From NCBI RefSeq assembly GCF_038039215.1, contig NZ_JBBPCL010000001.1, forward strand, positions 2,108,001 through 2,172,000: a stretch of DNA of 64,000 bases. Direction: 5' to 3'. Made by a program: the position numbers and the translations under genes. This DNA comes from Pseudonocardia sp. T1-2H (GTDB taxonomy: Bacteria > Actinomycetota > Actinomycetes > Mycobacteriales > Pseudonocardiaceae). Shown in pieces: positions 33,460 to 41,475 of this stretch. A model generated the notes under the pieces. It searched no databases. It was given only the letters and a program-made list of their open reading frames with translations, and was not told the origin of the DNA. Positions within the stretch are counted from its first letter, which is position 1. Each line of letters begins with the position of its first letter.

Positions 33460-34149
33460 GTGGTCGAGCAGACGTCCCGCCCTGCGCACAGCGGCGTGGG
33501 CAGCCGGCGTCGGGCGAGCATCGGCGCTACCCCGAGCACGGCCCGGGGGAGGCGCACGCGGGCGCAGCTGCTCGACGCCGCGCGCGTCGTCTTCGAGCGC
33601 GACGGGTTCCTCGACGCCCGCGTGGCCGACATCGCCGCCGTCGCCGGTATCGCGCACGGCAGCTTCTACACCTACTTCGACTCCAAGGCCGCGGTGTTCC
33701 GCACGCTGGTCAACGAGGTGATGGAGACCGGGCTCTACGCGCCCGGCCGGCCCGCGTCCCCGCGCACCGACGGCAGGGTCCCGACCGTGGCCGAGGCGTG
33801 GCGGCGGATCGAGGAGGGCAACCGCCGCTACCTCGAGCTGTTCCAGCGCGACCGGAAGCTGCTGGCCCTGTTCGAGCAGGTGGCGTCGTTCGACGAGGAG
33901 CTTCGCCGTTACCGCCTGGAGCTGCGGCAGCGCTCGGTCACCCGGGCCGCGGACGGTATCCGCCGGCTGCAGGGGTGGGGGCTCGCCGACGCGGAGCTCG
34001 ACGCGGAGCTCGCCTCGCACGCGCTGAACTCGATGGTCACCCAGTACGTCTACTTCTGGCTGGTCATGGGCCAGGACCTGGACGAGGGGGCGTCGGTCGC
34101 GACGCTGACCCGGCTGTGGGCGCGGTCGATCGGGCTCCCGCCGCCGTAG
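33460..34149 (+). CDS. TetR-family transcriptional regulator
   Basis: 229 residues from GTG 33460 with GGAGGAGG upstream. The helix-turn-helix spans about residues 33-78: T-R-A-Q-L-L-D-A-A-R-V-V-F, then V-A-D-I-A-A-V-A-G-I-A-H-G-S-F-Y-T-Y-F-D-S-K. The C-terminal ligand domain is unassigned. Divergent from the acyl-CoA/importer operon with a strong palindrome between, so probably its repressor, released by an acyl-CoA or the free acid. Confidence 0.94.
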   Translation: MVEQTSRPAHSGVGSRRRASIGATPSTARGRRTRAQLLDAARVVFERDGFLDARVADIAAVAGIAHGSFYTYFDSKAAVFRTLVNEVMETGLYAPGRPASPRTDGRVPTVAEAWRRIEEGNRRYLELFQRDRKLLALFEQVASFDEELRRYRLELRQRSVTRAADGIRRLQGWGLADAELDAELASHALNSMVTQYVYFWLVMGQDLDEGASVATLTRLWARSIGLPPP

Positions 34150-34171
34150 CCCGCAGGCGGGGGCGTCGGTC

Positions 34172-34860
34172 TCAGGGGACGACGGCGTGCTCGGACTCGC
34201 TGAAGTGCTTGAGCGCGAACCTGCTCGACGACTCCACGTGCTCGCGCATGAGCCGCTCGGCCAACGGCGCGTCCTGCTCGCGGAGGGCGTCGAGGATCCC
34301 GCGGTGCTGCTCGACGGCGATCGCCGATCGCTCGGCGGGGTAGGCGTAGTTCGAGCGATAGCTGACGGTGAAGGCCAGCACCTGGCCCATGATCGTCTGC
34401 AGGAGCCGGCTGCCGGTCGCGTCGCTGATCAGCTTGTGGAAGGCCAGGTCGGCGAGGGCCTGCTCGACCGCCGTGCCCGAGCCCCCGACCCGCTCGAGCT
34501 TGGCCTGGGCGTCCACCAGCGCGTCGAGGTCCTCGCGGGTGCGCGTCCGGGCCGCCTCCCGCGCCGCGTACGACTCGAGGACACCCCGCAACGAGTAGAT
34601 CTGCACGATGTCGTGCGAGGTGATGGTCCGGACGGTGGCGCCCCGGTTCGGGGTGGCTCGACCAGGCCCTCGCTCTGCAACGTGAAGAGCGCCTCCCGGA
34701 CGGGGGTGCGGCTCACGCCCAGGTTCTCGGCGAGCAGACGTTCGGGCAGCGGCTCCCCGGGCCTGAGGTTCCCCGAGAAGATCTCCGTCCGCAGCACACG
34801 GGCCACGCCCTCGCTCGTGCGCTGGGACAGGGGAACGGCGTTGCGTCCCAGAGGCTGCAT
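34172..34860 (-). pseudogene. GntR-family (FCD type) transcriptional regulator, single-base frameshift
   Basis: Joined length 229 residues. From the ATG at 34860 the winged helix reads R-V-L-R-T-E-I-F-S-G-N-L-R-P-G-E-P-L-P-E and L-G-V-S-R-T-P-V-R-E-A-L-F-T-L-Q-S-E-G-L-V-E. The FCD effector domain (I-Y-S-L-R-G-V-L-E-S-Y-A-A-R-E-A, with D-L-A-F-H-K-L and E-H-R-G-I-L-D-A metal-site residues) continues in another frame to 34172. One missing base near 34651-34657 explains the break. It sits beside the Amt-like gene and the hydroxypyridine operon and is their best candidate regulator. A real loss could make the operon constitutive. Confidence 0.82.
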
Positions 34861-34986
34861 GACCGGGCTCCATCCTGCGCGCTGCGCGGGGTGCTCGCTG
34901 GCTCCTTCCCACACCTGCGGATCACCGCAGCGGAGACTTGGCTGGTGCATGATACGGAGTCCGTGTGGCGCCGCGCTTGTCGCCCG

Positions 34987-35030
34987 GTTCCCGTGGCACC
35001 GGCGCTCGTCGCGTCAGGTGCCACGGGAAC
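34987..35030 (-). terminator. Perfect hairpin after the Amt-like gene
   Basis: GTTCCCGTGGCACC (34987-35000) and GGTGCCACGGGAAC (35017-35030) pair perfectly over 14 bases with a 16-base loop, starting four bases after the stop of the Amt-like gene. Probably its terminator; it also separates that gene from the GntR promoter. Confidence 0.75.
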
Positions 35031-35033
35031 CCT

Positions 35034-36485
35034 CTAGGGCGACGTGGTGCTTCGGACGGCTGCCTCCCCGATCCCGGTCGGACCGGCGGAGCCGGGCACC
35101 GTCGGGCCGAGGTCCGCCACAGCGGCGACGGCCGGACCGGACACCTCCAGGTCGTCGGAGGAGTTCCGGACGCCCCAGCGCGCCACGTCGAGCCCGGCGA
35201 TCTCGTCGGCCGGGTCCGCGCGGAGCCCGCCGAACCTCTCGAAGATCAGGCACATCAGGAGGGCCGGGACGCCCGCGACCAGCATCGTCGCGACGACCCC
35301 GGCGAGCTGCCACCACGGGGTGATCTGCCCGACGCCCACCGCATACGGGCCGTCGAGACCGATGTAGCCGCCCGTCGGGGTCCCCCACTTCAGGAAGCCG
35401 GTCAGGATCGCGCCGACCACACCCGGGCCGAGGGCGAGCGGGACGACCTTCGGGTCGTCGATGCCGAGCCGGCGCAGGAGCATCGCGGTGCCCAGGCCCA
35501 CGAGCGGGCCGAGCGCGCCGACCAGCAGGCACTGCCAGGCGGTGCCGATGTCCAGCAACGTGCCGGTGACGACCACGCCGGAGATCGGCCCGAGGAACGC
35601 CCAGGTGGGCTCCCGGCGTCGATGGGCGAGGAGGAGGCCGACGACGGCTCCGCCGAGGATCGCCGCGAAGAGGTTGATGATGACGACGCCGATCCCGCTC
35701 TCGGTGAAGGAGATCCCGAAGAACCCGACGTCCGGCACGATGAACCCGCTGCCGATGGTGACGAAGGGCAGCGCCAGGAGGATCAGCAGCATCCCGATGC
35801 CGACGAAGGACAGGTTCTGCGACGCGGGCCGCGCGCCGCTCGGGTGCTCGCGGAACGCGCCGAGCCGGGGCCCGACCCGCCAGGCGAGGACGAGCACGAA
35901 GGTCCCGGCGGTGATGTAGAGCGGGAAGACACCGTCGAAGTCGTGCGTGCCGCGCAGGGTCAGCGGCGACAGCGAACCCCAGCAGAGGTAGCCGACCAGG
36001 GGCGAGAGCACGGCGCCGATCACGAAGGACATGACGTAGAGCGGGACCGGCTTGATGCGCTCCACGACACCGGTGTGGATCAGGGCGACCGTCGCCATCG
36101 TGAACGTCACGAAGAAGACGAGGAAGATCTGCAGCACGTCCGCCTCGGGCAGAGCCGCGGGATCGATGTGCCGTGACGCCGTCGAGGTGAAGGCGCCGCC
36201 CAGCCACCAGTCCTGGACCGCCTGCCAGAAGGGCCGGGGCAGACCGAAGGCCTGGTTGAACTGCCACTGCCAGATCGGGTAGCCGATGACGAGGGTGCCG
36301 AGGCCGCCGACCATGGCGGCCCCGATCTTCTGCAGGGTCGTGTCCAGGACGTTGCGGCGCCGGACCAGTCCGACGTCGATGAACACGAGTCCGACGACGA
36401 CGAGGAGGACGGCGATCGCCCCCACGGTGTAGACGAAGGCGGCCAGAATCCAGTTGGTGGATGCCTGCTCGGGGAAGTGCGGCAT
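35034..36485 (-). CDS. Amt/Rh-family transporter lacking both pore histidines
   Basis: 483 residues, about eleven hydrophobic helices. The Amt signature is clear: G-L-V-R-R-R-N-V-L-D near residue 39, G-V-V-E-R-I-K near 139, C-W-G at 168-170 (AmtB Trp148), and D182-F-D-G (AmtB Asp160). AmtB His168 and His318 line the pore; the aligned positions here are Tyr190 and Ala351 (in I-D-D-P-K-V-V-P-L-A-L-G). Such a channel is unlikely to conduct ammonium in the usual way. It is divergent from the hydroxypyridine operon, so it may carry the N-heterocycle, sense it or handle released ammonia (inference). ATG 36485 has GGAG upstream. A long polar C-terminal tail follows the last helix. Confidence 0.88.
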   Translation of the reverse strand: MPHFPEQASTNWILAAFVYTVGAIAVLLVVVGLVFIDVGLVRRRNVLDTTLQKIGAAMVGGLGTLVIGYPIWQWQFNQAFGLPRPFWQAVQDWWLGGAFTSTASRHIDPAALPEADVLQIFLVFFVTFTMATVALIHTGVVERIKPVPLYVMSFVIGAVLSPLVGYLCWGSLSPLTLRGTHDFDGVFPLYITAGTFVLVLAWRVGPRLGAFREHPSGARPASQNLSFVGIGMLLILLALPFVTIGSGFIVPDVGFFGISFTESGIGVVIINLFAAILGGAVVGLLLAHRRREPTWAFLGPISGVVVTGTLLDIGTAWQCLLVGALGPLVGLGTAMLLRRLGIDDPKVVPLALGPGVVGAILTGFLKWGTPTGGYIGLDGPYAVGVGQITPWWQLAGVVATMLVAGVPALLMCLIFERFGGLRADPADEIAGLDVARWGVRNSSDDLEVSGPAVAAVADLGPTVPGSAGPTGIGEAAVRSTTSP

Positions 36486-36618
36486 GGAGCGTCTCCAGTG
36501 GAGGAGTGCCGGGTGCTGCGGACCCGCAGCGGGGAGAGAACCGAGATCCACCCGTCGACCGGGTGGCGAGGGGTGGAGGCGACCCGTGTGAGTGAACCGG
36601 GCCGATTGACGCGAGAAC

Positions 36619-36632
36619 GTATACCGGTATGC
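36619..36632. promoter_or_regulatory. GTATAC-type operator in the Amt-like promoter
   Basis: GTATACCGGTATGC is a near-perfect inverted repeat (six of seven pairs). On the minus strand it overlaps a possible -10 (TATACG) with TTGTCA 15 bases upstream, a short spacer. The half-site recurs at 36806-36821 near the other divergent start. GntR/FCD regulators often bind such GTATAC-type repeats. Confidence 0.6.
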
Positions 36633-36805
36633 AATTTCTGACAAGGCCCTTGCTGCTGCCTCTTGACCTGCGGTGATGCCTCGCGTAACGGAGCTGTTTC
36701 GGCGTGTGTCCGGATCGTTTACTTCGCCGTGGGGGCTTCCGTTCCGGCCCGGCCGTAGTGCAAGCTGCCCTTCGTTCGCCGCGCACTTCCGGGTCGCCCC
36801 TAGTT

Positions 36806-36821
36806 GGTATACATGTATGCC
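36806..36821. promoter_or_regulatory. GTATAC-type operator in the hydroxypyridine operon promoter
   Basis: GGTATACATGTATGCC is an inverted repeat with one mismatched pair, 57 bases before the first start codon of the 36879-48420 operon. TATACA within it could serve as -10. The rest of the 393-base gap shows no open reading frame that looks real. Together with the 36619 site it suggests co-regulation of transporter and enzymes. Confidence 0.6.
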
Positions 36822-36878
36822 GTTGCCTGCCGGGTCGTCGCCGCGAGCGGCACGACATGATCGCGAGAGGAGCACACT

Positions 36879-37598
36879 GTGGACCACGAGCCCTCGACAG
36901 CCCGTGTGTACGACCGCGCCGGGTTCGGTCGCCCGGTGCCGCGGGGCTCTCGCCCAGCCGTGGTGGTGGTCGACTTCAGCCACGGCTTCACCGACCCGTC
37001 CTACCCGACGGGCGCGGACATGACCGCAGCCGTCCTCGCGACCGCGCGGATGCTCGAGGCCGCCCGTGCGGCGGGCGCGCCGGTCGTGTTCACCACGATC
37101 GCGTACGACCCCGCGCAGACCGCCGGGCTCACATGGCTGCGCAAGGCCACCGGTATGGCGGCGCTGACCTCCGGGAGCCGGCTGGTCGAGATCGACGACC
37201 GCCTGGACCGCAGGCCTGAGGAACACCTCGTGGTCAAGACCGGGGCGTCGGCGTTCTTCGGCACCGCGCTGGCCACCTACCTCACCTCGCTGCGCGTCGA
37301 CACCGTCGTCGTGGCCGGCGCGACGACGAGCGGATGCGTTCGCGCGACGGTGGTCGACGCGGTCCAGTACGGCTTCCCTACCCTCGTGCCGCGAGACTGT
37401 GTCGCGGACCGGGCGCCCGGGCCCCACGCCGCCAACCTGTTCGACATCGACGAGAAGTACGGCGACGTCGTCGACCTCGCCGACGTCCTCGGCTACCTCG
37501 CCGAGACCGGAGCCGCGCCCGCCGAGGCCACCGCTCTCCCCGGCACCGATCCCGGACGGCCGACCACCACCCACCCGAAGTCAGAGGTCCCCGCATGA
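36879..37598 (+). CDS. nicF: Isochorismatase-family amidase, probable maleamate amidohydrolase (NicF-like)
   Basis: 239 residues from GTG 36879 behind GAGAGGAG. The cysteine-hydrolase triad is visible: Asp32 (V-V-D-F-S-H-G-F), Lys120 (V-V-K-T-G-A-S-A-F-F) and Cys153 (T-T-S-G-C-V-R-A). NicF and N-carbamoylsarcosine amidase share this layout. In the operon context it should convert maleamate to maleate and ammonia. It is the first gene of the eleven-gene operon and overlaps the next by four bases. Other amidases of the fold cannot be excluded on sequence alone. Confidence 0.85.
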   Translation: MDHEPSTARVYDRAGFGRPVPRGSRPAVVVVDFSHGFTDPSYPTGADMTAAVLATARMLEAARAAGAPVVFTTIAYDPAQTAGLTWLRKATGMAALTSGSRLVEIDDRLDRRPEEHLVVKTGASAFFGTALATYLTSLRVDTVVVAGATTSGCVRATVVDAVQYGFPTLVPRDCVADRAPGPHAANLFDIDEKYGDVVDLADVLGYLAETGAAPAEATALPGTDPGRPTTTHPKSEVPA

Positions 37599-39478
37599 CG
37601 CTCACGAGCCCCGACTCCTCGTCCGCGCCGATCGAGCCCGCCCAGGCGGTGCCCGGGAAGCGGTTCGCCAGCCCGTTCGCGGTGACGACGCCGCCCGGCG
37701 CCGAGGGCTGGGAGAGCATGTACCCGTACTACGCGCTGCTGAGCAAGGAGCGCGCGGAGTTCGAGGACGGCAAGTTCTGGTTCTTCGACGGCATGCACAA
37801 CCCGGAACCGCTGTACCCGTTCGACACGATCATGACCGAGAACTGGTGGGTCGCCGTCAGCCAGATGTCGACCCGGGTCTGGCCGATCCCGCTGGCCGGC
37901 GGCATCGACCACCGGATCATCAACGGGTACCTCTACATCAGCCCGAACGCGGTGACCGATCCCGACGCGATCGCCGCGCGCGCCGAGGACTTCGCGGTGC
38001 GGGCCGGCCACTACTACGAGAACTGGGACGAGATCTACGAGCAGTGGGTGGCCAAGGCGACCGACTGCATCGAGCGGCTGAAGGAGATCCGCTTCGCGCC
38101 GCTCCCGGACAAGGAGCCGGAGTCCGCGGTCTTCTCCCATCGGGGCCTGTACTCGAGCTACGACCTGCTCACGAAGTACAGCGAGCTGATCCACAACATG
38201 TTCGAGATGGGCTCGTACCACTTCGAGATGCTCAACCTCGGCTACGGCGCCTACCTGACCTTCCGCGAGTTCTGCCAGGCGGCCTTCCCGGGGATCACCG
38301 ACCAGACCATCGCCAGCATGGTGTCGGGCATCGACATCATGCTGTTCCGGCCCGACGACGAGGTCCGCGCCCTCGCCAGGCTGGCCGTCGAGCTCGGGCT
38401 GACCGAGCAGGTGCTCGGCAACGAGGACCCCGCGGCCGCGATCGCGGCGATCGCCGCCCAGCCGGCGGGAGGCGCCTGGGTCGAGGCCTTCGAGAAGGCC
38501 AAGGACCCGTGGTTCTGGTTCTCCACCGGCGCCGGGTACCAGCACAGCGACCGCGCGTGGATCGACGACCTGCGGCTGCCCTTCACCGCCCTGCGCGGCT
38601 ACGTCAAGAACCTGCTCGACGGCCAGGACATCGCCCGGCCGCTCGAGGCCATCCTCGCCGAGCGGGTCCGGGTCACCGACGAGTACCGGACCTACCTGCC
38701 GACCGACGCGGACCGGGAGTCCTTCGACGGACTCGTCGCCCTCGCGCGCCAGGTCTTCCCGTTCGTCGAGAACCACAACTTCTACGTCGAGCACTGGCAC
38801 CACTCGATGTTCTGGTCGAAGGTGCGCGAGCTCGGGGACGTGTTCGTCGCGCACGGTTTCCTCGACGACCGCGAGGACATCTTCTACCTGCACCGCAACG
38901 AGATCTACTCGGCGCTCTACGACCTCAACATCGGGTGGGCGACCGGCACGGAGGCGCGCGGCGTCACGTACTGGCGGCCGGAGGTCGAGCGGCGGCGCCG
39001 CATCCGGGACGTGCTCAAGGCGAACCCGCCGCAGCCGGCGCTCGGCGTGCCGCCGGAGTACATCACCGAGCCGCTGACGGTGATGCTGTGGGGCATCAAC
39101 CAGGAGTCGGTCCAGGAATGGCTCGGCTCGGAGGGCAAGGACCCGAACCAGCTCAACGGCGTGGCCGCCTCCGCCGGCAAGGCCACCGGTCGGGCCCGCG
39201 TGATCCTGGACCCCGAGCAGCTCCACGAGGTGGAGGACGGCGACATCCTGGTCTGCCGCATCACCGCGCCGAGCTGGGCGCCGGTCTTCTCCCGGCTCGG
39301 GGCCGCCGTGTCCGACGTCGGCGGGATCATGGCGCACACCGCGATCGTGTGCCGCGAGTACGGGCTGCCGGCCGTCGTCGGCACGGGCTTCGCGACGACG
39401 ACCATCAAGACCGGACAGCTCATCGAGGTCGACGGCAGCAACGGCGTCGTCCGCGTGCTCGAGGACGTGAACTCATGA
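37595..39478 (+). CDS. PEP-utilising (swivel-domain) protein of the 3hpd type
   Basis: 627 residues. A long N-terminal part (about 1-500) with many aromatic residues resembles no common enzyme by eye. The C-terminal ~120 residues are a PEP-synthase/PPDK phospho-histidine swivel domain, with G-G-I-M-A-H-T-A-I-V-C-R-E-Y-G (His581) and P-A-V-V-G-T-G. The next gene encodes the ATP-grasp half, so the two form a split dikinase, as in phenylphosphate synthase of anaerobic phenol degradation. In the Ensifer 3hpd cluster a PEP-utilising protein was reported as needed for 3-hydroxypyridine dehydrogenase activity. Four-base overlaps on both sides. Confidence 0.85.
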   Translation: MTLTSPDSSSAPIEPAQAVPGKRFASPFAVTTPPGAEGWESMYPYYALLSKERAEFEDGKFWFFDGMHNPEPLYPFDTIMTENWWVAVSQMSTRVWPIPLAGGIDHRIINGYLYISPNAVTDPDAIAARAEDFAVRAGHYYENWDEIYEQWVAKATDCIERLKEIRFAPLPDKEPESAVFSHRGLYSSYDLLTKYSELIHNMFEMGSYHFEMLNLGYGAYLTFREFCQAAFPGITDQTIASMVSGIDIMLFRPDDEVRALARLAVELGLTEQVLGNEDPAAAIAAIAAQPAGGAWVEAFEKAKDPWFWFSTGAGYQHSDRAWIDDLRLPFTALRGYVKNLLDGQDIARPLEAILAERVRVTDEYRTYLPTDADRESFDGLVALARQVFPFVENHNFYVEHWHHSMFWSKVRELGDVFVAHGFLDDREDIFYLHRNEIYSALYDLNIGWATGTEARGVTYWRPEVERRRRIRDVLKANPPQPALGVPPEYITEPLTVMLWGINQESVQEWLGSEGKDPNQLNGVAASAGKATGRARVILDPEQLHEVEDGDILVCRITAPSWAPVFSRLGAAVSDVGGIMAHTAIVCREYGLPAVVGTGFATTTIKTGQLIEVDGSNGVVRVLEDVNS

Positions 39479-40575
39479 CCACCACCGAAACCCCCTTCGT
39501 CCTGCGGATCGACGATCCCGCCGCCGTCGGCAGCCCGCTGCTCGGCGGCAAGTTCGGCAGCCTGGCCGAGATGACCGCGGCCGGCTTCGCCGTGCCTCCC
39601 GGATTCGGCATCACCACGACGGCCTACCGGCACTTCCTGGAGGAGTCGGGGCTCGCCGACGCCGCCCGCACCGTGCGGGCCGAGGCCCGCGGCGCGGACC
39701 TCGCCCGGATCCAGGAGCTGAGTTCCGCCTTCACCGCGGAGATCGAGGCCGCGGCGATGCCGCCGGCCCTCGAGGAGGCGATCCGCGGCTCCTACGCGGA
39801 GCTCGCGGAGCGGAGCGGAAGCGGGAGCGCGGGCCTGGCCGTCGCCGTGCGGTCGAGCGGCGAGTCCGAGGACCTCGCCGGGGCCAGCTTCGCCGGGCAG
39901 TACGACACGTTCCTGTGGATCCGCGGGGCCGACGACGTGCTCACCCACGTCCGCCGGTGCTGGGCGGGCATGTTCGGCCCGGCGGTGCTGACCTACCGGC
40001 CGGAGGCCACCGCGGACGCCGTGCTCGCCGACCACGGAATCTGTGTCGGCGTGCAGCAGATGGTGGAGGCGCGTTCCGCCGGCGTGATGTTCACCCTCGA
40101 CCCGGTCACCGGGGACCGTTCCAAGGTCGTCATCGAGGGCTGCTGGGGGCTCGGCGAGGGAGTGGTCGGCGGCGGCGTGACGCCGAGCCGCTTCGTCGCG
40201 GACAAGGTGACCTTCGAGATCGTGCGCCGCGAGCTGACCCCGCAGGAGTCCGCCTACGGGGTCGACCCCGCCACCGGGGCGGTCGGGCTCGTGCCCGTGG
40301 TCGAGGAGCGGCGCACGGCACCCTGCCTGACCGACCAGGAGATCGACACGCTGGTCAAGCTGGCGAAGCGGATCGAGCAGCACCGCGGCGCCCCGCAGGA
40401 CATCGAGTGGGCGGTGTCCGAGGCGGGCGACGTGCACGTCCTGCAGGTGCGGCCGGAGACGGTCTGGGCGCACCGGCGGGCCGAGCAGCTCGTGGCGCAG
40501 CCGAAGTCGGCGGTCGGGCACGTGCTGGCGCGGTTCTCCGGCATGGGTGTCACCTCGGGGAACCGGAAGTCGTGA
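39475..40575 (+). CDS. Pyruvate-phosphate-dikinase-like ATP-grasp protein (PPDK_N)
   Basis: 366 residues, only the N-terminal nucleotide-binding part of PEP synthase/PPDK. Visible motifs: L-G-G-K-F-G-S-L-A-E-M-T-A-A-G-F-A-V-P-P-G-F near residue 22, A-V-R-S-S-G-E-S-E-D-L-A-G-A-S-F-A-G-Q-Y, S-A-G-V-M-F-T-L-D-P-V-T-G and I-E-W-A-V at the end. It lacks both the swivel and the PEP/pyruvate barrel; the swivel is on the preceding protein. ATP would phosphorylate that protein's His581. The acceptor is unknown; 3-hydroxypyridine, by analogy to phenol, is one hypothesis. Confidence 0.88.
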   Translation: MTTTETPFVLRIDDPAAVGSPLLGGKFGSLAEMTAAGFAVPPGFGITTTAYRHFLEESGLADAARTVRAEARGADLARIQELSSAFTAEIEAAAMPPALEEAIRGSYAELAERSGSGSAGLAVAVRSSGESEDLAGASFAGQYDTFLWIRGADDVLTHVRRCWAGMFGPAVLTYRPEATADAVLADHGICVGVQQMVEARSAGVMFTLDPVTGDRSKVVIEGCWGLGEGVVGGGVTPSRFVADKVTFEIVRRELTPQESAYGVDPATGAVGLVPVVEERRTAPCLTDQEIDTLVKLAKRIEQHRGAPQDIEWAVSEAGDVHVLQVRPETVWAHRRAEQLVAQPKSAVGHVLARFSGMGVTSGNRKS

Positions 40576-41432
40576 AGCCCGCCCGCTTCGCCTACCACCG
40601 GCCGACCACCGTCGCCGACGCGGTCGCGCACCTGCGCGACCACGCCGGCGGGGCCCGGGTGCTCGCCGGCGGACAGAGCCTGGTGCCCATGCTGAACATG
40701 CGGCTGTGGCGTCCGGATGCACTGATCGACATCAACGAGATCGACGAGCTCGACGACATCCGCGTCGACGGGGAGCGCACCGAGATCGGTGCCCTGGTCC
40801 GCTACTCCACTGTGGAGCGCTCGGCCGTCGTGGCCGAGCGGCTGCCGCTGCTCAGCCGGATCGTGACCCACATCGGGGACCGCCAGGTCCGCAACCGGGG
40901 CACGGTCGGCGGGTCCCTGGTGCAGGGCGACCCGACGGGCGAGATGCCCCTGGCCTGCCTCGTGCTCGGGGCGACCGTGGTCGCGGTGGGGCCGGGGGGC
41001 GTGCGGCGGATCCCCGTGGGCGAGCTCTACGAGGGCTCCTACGCGACGGTGCTCCAGCCGGACGAGCTGGTCGTCGCGGTCGAGTTCCCGGGCCGTCCGC
41101 AGCACTTCGCCTTCCGGCAGTACTGCCGCAAGCACAACGACTTCGCCGTCGTCAGCGTGGTCGCCACGGGCGACCGGGACGACGACGGCACCTGGCGGAA
41201 CGTCCGCATCGCCCTCGGCGGGGTGGCGGACAGCCCGGTGCTCGCCACCGCGGCGGCGGCCGCGCTCGAGGGCACGCCGCTGGACGACGCAGACCTGGAC
41301 GCGGCCGCCGCGGCCGCGTCGGACGTCATCGACCCGCCGTCCGACGTGCGCGCCTCCGCGGCCTACCGGCGCCACCTGACGCCGGTCTACCTCCGCCGCG
41401 TGCTGACCGACCTGCGGGCGTCCCGCCCGTGA
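40572..41432 (+). CDS. Molybdenum hydroxylase FAD-binding subunit (CoxM type)
   Basis: 286 residues from GTG 40572. The FAD motifs of the xanthine-oxidase/CO-dehydrogenase medium subunit are plain: V-L-A-G-G-Q-S-L-V-P-M-L-N-M-R-L near residue 35 and R-N-R-G-T-V-G-G-S-L-V-Q-G-D-P-T-G-E near residue 105. Passes electrons from the 2Fe-2S subunit (44619-45170) to an acceptor. The subunit genes are not contiguous: FAD and SRPBCC genes come first, Fe-S and Mo genes 3 kb later. Confidence 0.94.
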   Translation: MKPARFAYHRPTTVADAVAHLRDHAGGARVLAGGQSLVPMLNMRLWRPDALIDINEIDELDDIRVDGERTEIGALVRYSTVERSAVVAERLPLLSRIVTHIGDRQVRNRGTVGGSLVQGDPTGEMPLACLVLGATVVAVGPGGVRRIPVGELYEGSYATVLQPDELVVAVEFPGRPQHFAFRQYCRKHNDFAVVSVVATGDRDDDGTWRNVRIALGGVADSPVLATAAAAALEGTPLDDADLDAAAAAASDVIDPPSDVRASAAYRRHLTPVYLRRVLTDLRASRP

Positions 41433-41475
41433 CACGACGTGCCCGCGGGAGAAGTCCGCGGGTGGAAGAGAGATC

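Noticed and set aside
36546..36567. CCACCCG...CGGGTGG before the Amt-like gene as another TCACCCG-type operator
   Set aside because: The spacer and symmetry differ from the three perfect sites; probably coincidence.
37493..39337. 614-codon minus-strand frame opposite the PEP-utilising protein
   Set aside because: Arg/Asp/Val-rich shadow without motifs; the plus-strand protein has a clear swivel domain and coupled neighbours.
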